The notes under the pieces are model-generated. The model did not search any database, was not told the origin of the DNA, and saw only the letters and a program-made list of their open reading frames with translations. From positions 1 to 31,515 of the forward strand of contig MVBO01000162.1 of assembly GCA_002261195.1 (NCBI GenBank): a stretch of 31,515 nt of DNA, written 5' to 3'. The DNA is from Bifiguratus adelaidae. Taxonomy: Eukaryota > Mucoromycota > Endogonomycetes > Endogonales. The number at the start of each line of letters is the position of its first letter. Position 1 is the stretch's first letter. Positions 23,879-31,515 of this stretch are shown here, one piece after another. The position numbers and the translations under genes are program-made.

Positions 23879-25702
23879 CTACATCAAGGGTTCATCGCTG
23901 TTCGAGAGTCGGTTGAGATGGAGATATACATCCGTGCCATATCTGAAGGACTATCAATCAGCATCGTCTAGTAGAGCATTGCCGGCCAGCATATCGCTTA
24001 CCCTTCCATGGATATGAGTTTCAGGTCACCTCCGAAATATCGCGCATACTATGATTATAGGACGTTAGTACTCGAATATCTGCTCCTTCAAGGCACGTAC
24101 CAAGCGTGAAATGGGCAATCCGTAACCGAATCCGGCCATGGGAGCCTTGAAATCAGAAGCGCTGAAATCAGGGTCTAACTTTTGAGCTTCGGCAGTTGTA
24201 TACTAAATGCACAAGCGTGAGACACTGTCGATCGAGCAACTGACACTCAACACACCATATATGTCCATACAAGGGGAATTCCGGATCGGGGAATGCCTCC
24301 TCCTTCGTCGGATATCTTGATGGTGATGTCTTCTTTGCCCTCGGCTACAATTAATTTGATGGGTGGGTAATCCTCCGCACTGTCTCCGTAGACTTCGACC
24401 ACAGCTCTCAGAGAGTTCTTCAAGAGCTCGAAAAGCATGTGGCTGAGATGGCTCGGAACATACATAAATTCTATGCTCTTGTCGCAGTAGAGTTGTACCT
24501 CGGGTGCCTTGAACAAACCATAGGCATCCTCGCATATGAATCGCGCGTTATCAATAGCCTCTCTTGCAATCTCTTCCAGGTTTGTACGAGTGCATATGAT
24601 GCCGACATAGTCTGCCCTTGGTGGACCTCTGTTAAGTGCAACGTGCTGACCTAGAATGCCAGCTTTAGCTGGTTTCCAAACAAAAGAATGTGATCCATCA
24701 AAACCCACCTATCAGCATTCGAATACCTATCCTTGACATGTAGAATCGATCGAGAAATGCTTGGATATCTGTATCCACCACGTTCGACGACCTATGCTCC
24801 TTAAACTCCAGGATACCCTGAGCTGCAGGTGGAGGAATTAGCAATGGAATTCTTTCCGAGAACGTATTTACCCTAGTGCAACATGTTAATGCGACCTTTT
24901 TGGACGTATGCCATGCCCGAAACCGTACTTACCATAGTGGTCACAACAGGATCGTGACGATGTTTTATGGCCTCGATGGTCTTGACTAGAGTTACGTTGT
25001 ATTTGATGATTTCTGGGGGCCAGTCAAACTCGTCAATGGCCGAATAATAGCGGTGGGATAGAGGTACTGATGTGTGTTTTGATGACCCGTTTTTGTAGTT
25101 CCTGGTGTTCGCCAAGTTTGGAGTGTTTGATGGTAATTGTACGGTAGCCCCATTTTTCCGATGTGCTGCAGCTTTCAATTGCTCGCGGACTTTGGAACTT
25201 ATCTCAGGCGGCGGTAGCTCAACGAGATCCTAACAAGACTGATTAATCCACAATAGACAGGACAGGCGGATGTGAAGGACTTACTTGGAAGGACTGAGCA
25301 TACCACTCCTTGACTTTGATCACTGAAGGCATGTTGTTGAGATTATGTGGTAGCTCCTCTAGCTCCTTGACTCTGTGCGCAAGCCGTACAGGCAGCTCCT
25401 CTGTAACGTTGAATGTCAACAATGGTTGTAATGAGGGCAAAGTGCAGGCTATGAAGCTTTGGGGTATACCGCAGGCAACCCATGATACTTACCATGAAGG
25501 AACTGACTTGCCTTAAAGAGCGTCCCCTGCGTCGGTGTCTGACCTACAGAAAGTGAGGATTTGCTCAACTCTGGTCCTTTCGTTAAATGTTGTGCTGCAG
25601 GAACGTACCAAACATGACCATTTGGTGAAGTGACACGCCGGTCTGCGGAAACTCTGCAAAGTACTTTATCTTCTCATATAGTTTCGGCGTGAGTCGGAAC
25701 AT
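23879..25702 (-). CDS. Pyruvate dehydrogenase kinase family (PDK/BCKDK, fungal Pkp type)
   Basis: Model: exons 25702-25609, 25543-25493, 25400-25285, 25229-24933, 24872 (one base), 24822-24709, 24650-24256, 24202-24101, 24048-24002 and 23942-23879 (426 aa). These mitochondrial GHKL kinases phosphorylate and inactivate the pyruvate or branched-chain dehydrogenase E1. The N-terminal helical domain has FPQTGVSLHQMVMFG and RLAHRVKELEELP. The ATP site has the N-box ELLKNSLRAVVE, DEGGGI and GFGYGLPISRLYARYFGGD, then SMEGYGTDVYLHL. An insert of about 50 residues, common in fungal Pkp1-like proteins, precedes HRHDPVVTTM. TTMAQGILEFKEH is restored only by a one-nucleotide exon. The first ATG gives no obvious presequence. 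The in-frame, Arg/Lys/His-rich stretch upstream (from about 25822) has no ATG, so an upstream exon or a non-AUG start may supply targeting. Confidence 0.9.
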
Positions 25703-26166
25703 GGTCAGCGTAGCATGCAGCTCAATGAGGTGAGCTTGCTTGCTCGCGTGAATTCTCACGTGTTTCACCCGATTTGGCGCCGGATGTCGATAGGATTGTC
25801 TATGGAAGTATCCATTGGGTGTTTAGAGGGTATCTATAGCGTCTCCATTAGGTGTTGCAAGGTGTATATTACATGTGTATAGAATGTCCCTTGTTGAAGT
25901 GGATGTCGCTCACCGCACTCTGGGTGCTCGGAGCCTAAATCAGATGATGCAAGGTTACTCAAATTGGCCAGTCTCGAGGCAATCAGGGAGGTAGTGGTGC
26001 CATCCAAGCATTTTCATGACTGACTATTACATAATGAGAGGTACAATATCGACCTGCCCACCTGAGGTTCGAGTTCGCCGACCATCCGCAATTGGGGAAA
26101 TTCTGAGACGACTTCCTTCTTCCTTCGTCCGCCAAATAGGAGTAAGGTCAGGATGTCAATGTCTTT
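25703..26166. other. Interval upstream of the PDH-kinase gene
   Basis: The 464 bp should carry the ZNF277-like 3' UTR and the kinase promoter. A CACGTG core lies at 25757-25762. An imperfect direct repeat is visible at about 25811-25835 and 25843-25867 (TCCATTGGGTGTTTAGAGG versus TCCATTAGGTGTTGCAAGG). A GGTTCGAGTTC string near 26068 recalls a tRNA B box, but no cloverleaf forms. No gene is seen. Confidence 0.4.
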
Positions 26167-27789
26167 TTATTCAATGATACCATCACGGTGTTGGGCTGCC
26201 TGCCGTTGAACAACTTCAGCCAAGGCTTTCTTCTTTCTCTCTTCTATAGCGGATGGATCATCAACTTCATCATCCTCTTCGTCATCTAGAGTTGTCAGCA
26301 AAGGATCGTTCTCGTAGGTAGGAAGTAGAAATCTAAAAACATGCTCGTTAGTCGATCTCTCAAACAGGTGTGGTGTGAGGTTTGCTTACTTTGCGTCCCT
26401 CCAAAAGTCTGCGTCTAGGGAAGGAACCGCCGTGAAACATCCCTTTTGCTGCATATGCTGGGTTAGCTCCTCTATCTCCTCAAATGTAGCACCGCAAGCA
26501 TAGCAGCGATTAAGTGATGTTGAATATCGTATGTAGTTGATAAAGATGATAGTTTTGTAAAAGTCCAGACCAAGTCTTTTCTTAATGTCATTTAGATTGA
26601 AGCCGTGCTCATCTTCCAAATGCTTTAATGTCGCTTCCGGAGATGGAAGGACGATCTCATCAAACAAGCACATTGTCGGCTCGGATTCTTCCTCATCCCA
26701 ATCCGCCCAGAGACTGAATTGATGTCCATAAGTAAGGGTCTTTCTAGTCATTGCGCATTAAACCTACTCTTCTTTTCCATCATCGTCGCTTTCATAGCGA
26801 TCATTCTCCAATGTCTCCCAGTTCTTGCCTGGCTCGAGATAGTTGATGACATAAAAGCGATCGTAGGTTCGATTCTTGGCGGCGATTTTAAAGTGCTTCT
26901 TCTTGCGCATGTGTTTTCGCAAGACAGCCGGAGTTGTGAATGTTTTTTCACAGTACAGACATTTCAGGTTCGTCAGCTTGCCTTCCAGAATGTCGAGAAA
27001 TTCGTTGACGTTGACGAGGTTATCTGGCAGGCCGATGTTGAAGTTGTGTTCCCCAAACATGTGTCGGAAGAGTTGCGTGCGGTCGTCTAAAACAATCTTG
27101 CAAAAGAGACATTTGCGAGCTTGCTGTCCTTCGTGTTGTCTTTCGTGCTCTTGACATTTCAGGATCTCATTTAGCTTTTGCTTTTGCAACGTTTCGCGGA
27201 TTTCCTTATCGAGTGGTACGACATCTGGATCAATGACTGTCAAGCCTTCCATTGCTGGCACCAAGTCATTGATGGACTGGTGTTCTTCGATTTTTGCCCA
27301 GCGATGAAGATAGGCGTCCAAGGTCATATACATGTGATGTATATCCTTGAATTTGAGATGATGTTCGGACTCCAAATGGGTGACTAAAGAGGTGGTATCG
27401 GTATAAATGTTTTCTGCGCTACATGATTGAAATGGACATGGAACAAAGCAGGTGGTATGGTAAGGCGGTAAGGTCTCTTCCTCTTCTTCGTCCGAGGATT
27501 CCGAAGCCTCAGAGTCATTGTCGTCGCTTGTGTGCACGCGTTCACTGAATTTGTTGCCAGGGTGCGCCTGTTTGGCGGGGTGACTGGGTCGTCGTGGGTG
27601 TGTTGTGCTTTTCCCATCCTTGGCCGCATGCCGACTTGAGCCTCCGAATCCACCTCGGCCGGTTTGCTTGGCGGTAGATCCTCGCCAAGCAGAGCTACCT
27701 CGGGCATGCTGCTCCTCAGCCTTGTCACCAGGCTTCTCCTTCTTTCCCTTTGCCAGTCGACCGACGGTTTGCCACCCCGATGCGCTCAT
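26167..27789 (-). CDS. ZNF277-like C2H2 zinc-finger protein
   Basis: Model: exons 27789-26768, 26713-26390 and 26332-26167 (503 aa). The layout and sequence follow human ZNF277. A basic Gly/Ser-rich N-terminus and an acidic Ser patch lead to the C2H2 finger CLFCKIVL...HMFGEH, the block FNIGLPDNLVNVNEFLDIL, the finger CLYCEKTF...HMRKKKH, and NRTYDRFYVINYLE. Then come DLWADWDEEE, a finger-like CLFDEIV...HLEDEH in which the second Cys is replaced by Asp, a CYACGATF...HMQQKG finger, and a PTYENDPLLTTLDD tail. ZNF277 binds RPS2 and has chromatin-related roles in animals; the fungal role is inference. The intron 1 donor GTAGGT at 26767 lies just before an in-frame TAG that would otherwise end the ORF. 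Its upstream region carries TGACGTCA 85 bp before the ATG. Confidence 0.9.
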
Positions 27790-28337
27790 GAGAACAATCA
27801 CAGCACCGCAGAAAAAGTGTTGGCAAAGCACAAAAGGGAAGCTTGTGTCCAAAAAAGGAAAATGAAACAAATTGTGACGTCAGCAATTCGCGCTTTCCAT
27901 TGTTCCTAAAAAGGAAACGTCGCGGATTGTTGTTTAGGCCACTCCTGAGCTTGGGAACGGGGGCTTGCGCTTTGACTTCCCTCCAGATCCAGACTACAAT
28001 CATTCCACAAATTCATTTTGGGAGGCAAATACGGGATTCGTACCCTCTGGAGCCCCCCGCCATCCTGCTGGTTCTATTTGAGAGGTTACTTGCCATATTG
28101 CTTCAGGTGGATTGAAAAGCGTGCAATCGCTATCTTGTTTAAGGAAAATCGTCATCGATACTCACTTTATTCTCCGCAGCCTAAGCTGGAATTCATGATG
28201 TGTGCTGCCGTACTGGCAGATCGCACCTTTGTTATCTAATTGATAGGCGACGATCTGGGTACCCTCACCCAACCTGGGTAGCAGCATATCGCACGCGTAA
28301 ACTCTAGAGAAACTTTGCATCTTTTTTCTCTTCTCCC
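27790..28337. promoter_or_regulatory. Divergent promoter region between the ZNF277-like and Raf-like genes
   Basis: The 548 bp hold two outward-facing promoters. TGACGTCA at 27875-27882 sits inside AAATTGTGACGTCAGC, identical to the Nup2 upstream element and in the same orientation relative to the minus-strand gene. It is 85 bp from the ZNF277-like ATG and about 455 bp from the kinase ATG, so it more likely serves the zinc-finger gene (inference). Open frames here, including one antisense to the kinase start, have no recognisable motifs. Confidence 0.5.
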
Positions 28338-30805
28338 ATGCATCGACAACACTCTCAAAATCTTTCGGCGAAGCCGCCGGCATTACCAGCTGCCACGCCC
28401 ACTATACGCAAAGCGAATTCATTCAAGCCTAGCCGAAGCAGTAGTATCACCGGCACGCAATCGCCTACTGAGAGTACATATCTTGCGTTTCAAGAGTTGA
28501 CGCTATACTCAGAGAATATTGAGCATCTGCCACCGTCCAGGCGATTTCCATATGTTCCAGATGGGGGATCGTGTGATTCATCGGATTCCTGTGTCATCCG
28601 ATCACCCCTCAGCCTTTGCCGCTCATTCTCATCCACACCATCATCACCACGTTCATTTGCCACATTGACCGCACCCTCACCAAGGTTGCCTGTACGAATG
28701 GGCCATAACGTAAGTTCATCAATTGGAGGGATATGCTTTCAGAAGTAATCAAAACATTCTACTTCTGTACAGGTACCCCATCATTTCGAACCAAAGCGCT
28801 TCATGAAACCTGATCAATGCAGGTATTGCTATGAGACCTTGTGGGCCAAGCGCGGCTGCCAATGTTTGCGTAAGTGTCATGATGTGATTCTTTGTACATG
28901 TTCATTGATTTTCACAGACTGCGGATATGCTTGTCATGCAGAATGCGCATACTATGTGCCTGCCAAATGCGGACTTTCGTCCGAATTGGAGTCCTACGGT
29001 GAGACTTTTGTTGTATATAGGTCAACCTTTGCTTATGCGCGCTTATCTCAGGGAGCATTCTATCTATGTTTACCGAAAATGAAGCATCCATCGAAGGGAT
29101 AACGCCGGAGCCTTTGGAGATATCAACGCCACGAGGATATAAAAGAAGCGGGAGTTTCACCAGCCTTCGAGTGTAGGTATCACGTCTTGAGGGATCTCAA
29201 AGATTGACCTCTTACATCAGATTTATGCGACCGAGCAACAGTAGCCCCACATGTTCACGAAAGAGCAAGCGAAGAGCAACTGGCATCGACTTTTCCATGT
29301 TTCGTTCACCGTCAAGTACATCCTCCCTAAAATCCTTGAGTAGGGATTCTAAAGTCACTGTCCCTCCAAGCCCCACGCACTCCATCTTCTCCCTACGGCG
29401 GAGGAAGTCTCAGCTATCCATGGTCACAACTGCAGAAAATCCAACGCCTACGAAAGTAGAGCAACCGCGTTTCACAAAGCTTACCTCGTCCACACTCTCA
29501 TTCAAAAGTCACCGATCCTCCCCAGTGACAAGTCTCCATTCGAGAATCACGTCTCCAACCACTCCACGTTCTTTCAAGCCCTATTACTATCAGGATCGAG
29601 AATGCGAACCATCCCCTCATTTGTCACCTAATATTGTTCGTGCTCCAATTAGATCTCCTACTGCTGCAGCACAATACGATTATCCTGGTCATCAATTCAA
29701 GCGTGATTCGGGATCCTATAGTTTGTTCAGTAACGAATCGGATATTGAGATTGAGTTGGATGAATTGGCTTTCCATGAGCGCATTGGAAGTGGCAGCTTC
29801 GGCGAGGTGTGGCAAGGGTATTGGCATGGCAATTGTGCCATCAAGATCCTCAAGCTTGCTGATCCTACGGAGGAGCAAATCAACACTTGGCGCAACGAGG
29901 TTGAGATTTTGCGACATACAAGACATGAACGTATACTCTTATTCATGGGCGTATGCGCTCAGCCTCCCAAACTCGCTCTCGGTAAGTTTTGGACTTAATA
30001 TCATGCGGTGCTGATTCGTATTCTTAGTAACCGCATTGTGTGAGAATGGCTCACTGTACAAGCACATACACGTCCTGGGTACGCCAATAGGACTGCAATT
30101 ACTGCTCCGAATTGCCACACAGATAGCTGAAGGCATGGAGTACCTCCATGCAAGGGGATTGCTCCACAATGATCTCAAATCGCACAATATTCTCTTGAAC
30201 AAGGACTTCGACGCGAAGATTGCTGATTTTGGTCTGTCCATGCTCAAGCGCGACAATCGACTGGCAAAAGGCGTACAAGGTAGTGCTCATTGGCTTGCAC
30301 CGGAGATCGTGCGCATGGCCGATAGGGATACGCCGTATAGCGAGAAATCAGACGTTTGGGCTTTTGGCATGATGTAAGTGGGCACACTAAATGTTACCCT
30401 TATCTGCAGTGACTCAACTCCTCTTCTTGAAGCCTGTACGAACTTATAGCGTCGCGTTTACCTTACTCTGATCTTGTCGGCGAGCAAATTCTATGGCAAA
30501 TCGGATCCCAAAAACTGCCTTCCATGGACGAGGTCCGCGAAGATACGCCTGCTGATCTCAAACAACTCATGGCGAACTGTTGGGAGCTCCGACCGCAAGA
30601 CCGTAAATCCTTCGATGTTATTCTGCAAAATCTCGTGCATATGCAAACGAAACTAAACTTTAGTATGCGCCGGACTCAAAGTTTGCAAAACGTACGAGAT
30701 CGATCTTGGTCACTAGGCTCTAATTCCCCAGGTAATGCCAGCGTTCATTCTCCGATACCTTCCGTACATCATATACGTATGAGTCTTGTGATGCACACCT
30801 CATAA
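28338..30805 (+). CDS. Raf/KSR-like protein kinase with C1 domain
   Basis: Model: exons 28338-28709, 28773-28869, 28918-28998, 29052-29172, 29221-29981, 30028-30373 and 30433-30805 (716 aa). Residues 1-124 are Ser/Pro-rich. A C1 zinc domain (about 128-174) has CRYC, CLHCGYACHAEC and a final Cys. A long Ser/Thr/basic linker follows. The kinase domain (about 403-665) has the Gly loop GSGSFGEV (G413), Lys432, NEVEILRHTRHERILLFMG, SLYKHIHVLGTP, DFGLS (D544), APEIVRM and LYELIASRLPYSDL. The catalytic loop is HNDLKSHN (524-531), so the usual HRD Arg is Asn while the base Asp526 stays. The order C1, linker, kinase and the Ser-rich tail (RRTQSLQN) recall Raf. I see no Ras-binding domain. Raf kinases activate MEK in animals; the pathway role here is unknown. 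Confidence 0.88.
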
Positions 30806-30906
30806 TGCCGACGTGAATATTGTTTACATTGTAAAGGTGTATTATAGACATGTACCATGCGCTATAAAGTCAGTTAAGGTAAAACTATTGGCACGGAAGA
30901 CATGCA

Positions 30907-31515
30907 TCACGCGAATTTGTCCAAATGCACATCTAATGGTCGGCCACCGTACATGTAACCGTGGAATTTTGCTGCGTCGGTGTGAGCAAACGCGTCGCTA
31001 CAGCTCCACCTAAGGTTGTTCCATACCTATGGCTCTCTCCGCTTCATCTGCATTGTCGAATCGAACTATACCAGAACCCTTTGACCGGCCACCCATCTCC
31101 AAGTGTTCTGCGCGCAAGATATTGCCTACATAGATACTGAGTTAATCACTGCACGTGTTAATACGAAGAGAACTGAGGGTACATACCACAACTTCGGAAG
31201 AGGTCGATGAGGTCTTGCGCCGTAGTGGAAAATGGAAGCTACAAAATTTGATGAGACGGTCAATATCTAAAGACGTTCCGATGTTGTAGAGCGGACTCAC
31301 GTTTCCAACATAAATCTGTGATCCTGCGGCATCCGCTGACAAATTTGCACCGGGAGCTTCGTACGCATTTACTGAAGAAGTTGGTAGATAATCTCCTAAC
31401 GCGGCAATCAAATGAGCCCATGAACCTTCAAGCTGAAAGCAACTACTCACCTCTACCGCCGTCTGCGCCGCCAGGCCCGCGGTGTGGCGGACCAGCGCCA
31501 GAGGCGGGGGAGGGG
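30907..31515 (-). CDS. C-terminal part of an RRM RNA-binding protein (Gbp2/Hrb1-like); 5' end outside window
   Basis: Visible exons: 31515-31451 (continues beyond the window), 31371-31301, 31238-31187, 31125-31027 and 30971-30907. The introns are 55-79 nt. The visible protein starts with a Gly/Pro/Arg-rich linker (HRGPGGADGGR), then a complete last RRM: RNP2 IYVGNLPF, TTAQDLIDLFRSCGNI, RNP1-like SKGSGIVRF, DEAERAIAKFHGY, GGRPLDVHLDKFA and stop. A final RRM of this type after an RGG/Gly-rich linker resembles the SR-like mRNA-export factors Gbp2/Hrb1, but other multi-RRM proteins are possible because the N-terminus is not in the window. The stop codon lies 101 bp from the stop of the Raf-like kinase gene, in convergent orientation. 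Confidence 0.85.

Noticed and set aside
24247-24708. 153-aa kinase ORF beginning MGFDGSHSF
   Set aside because: Its first 20 residues are intron (24708-24651). The real protein joins LIG to QHVALN across this intron.
26058-26095. GGTTCGAGTTC string suggesting a tRNA B box
   Set aside because: No T-stem pairing, acceptor stem or A box could be found at a proper distance on either strand.
28025-28075. GGGATTCGTACCC, T-arm-like sequence
   Set aside because: It has only a 3-bp stem with a tRNA-sized loop, and no matching acceptor stem or anticodon arm is present on either strand.

Overview
The window is nuclear DNA from a fungus. Genes are densely packed on both strands and cut by many short spliceosomal introns (about 45-92 nt, GT-AG, often with CTAAC/CTAAT-like branch sites). 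Fungal-type proteins such as Bud6/AIP3, an UsgS-like membrane protein, a fungal-style PDH kinase and Nup2 support this. The phylum cannot be fixed by eye. Intron density and a Raf-like C1-kinase argue against a Saccharomyces-type yeast and fit a basidiomycete or an early-diverging lineage. I saw no transposon, CRISPR array, rRNA or convincing tRNA. I rebuilt exon structures by hand by joining frames across splice sites, and every complete model below closes in frame.

Layout, left to right: 3' end of an unknown Ser/Pro-rich protein (+, 1-865); CCCH zinc-finger protein (-, 1046-2612); 934 bp without a gene; Nup2/Nup50 nucleoporin (-, 3547-6735); ABCE1/Rli1 ribosome-recycling ATPase (-, 6976-9140); SmD1 (+, 9473-9989); Sec24 (-, 10157-13682); SET-domain lysine methyltransferase (+, 13801-15923); Bud6 (-, 16026-18851); Srp40/Nopp140-like (-, 18865-19997); proteasome alpha subunit Pre10/PSMA3 (-, 20151-21273); unknown 139-aa protein (+, 21762-22360); UsgS-like membrane protein (-, 22730-23743); pyruvate-dehydrogenase-kinase family protein (-, 23879-25702); ZNF277-like zinc-finger protein (-, 26167-27789); Raf-like C1/kinase protein (+, 28338-30805); 3' part of an RRM protein (-, 30907-31515).

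Most are unlinked housekeeping genes (translation, splicing, nuclear transport, secretion, proteasome, polarity), not a cluster or island. The most unusual points concern gene structure and regulation. The kinase gene near 24872 reads correctly only with a one-nucleotide exon. A TGACGTCA palindrome lies 85-104 bp upstream of the ATG of three minus-strand genes. SRP40 and BUD6 are 13 bp apart, with BUD6's frame open back through SRP40's last exon. SRP40 has a GC-AG intron. The Raf-like kinase has no Ras-binding domain that I can see and has HND in place of HRD.
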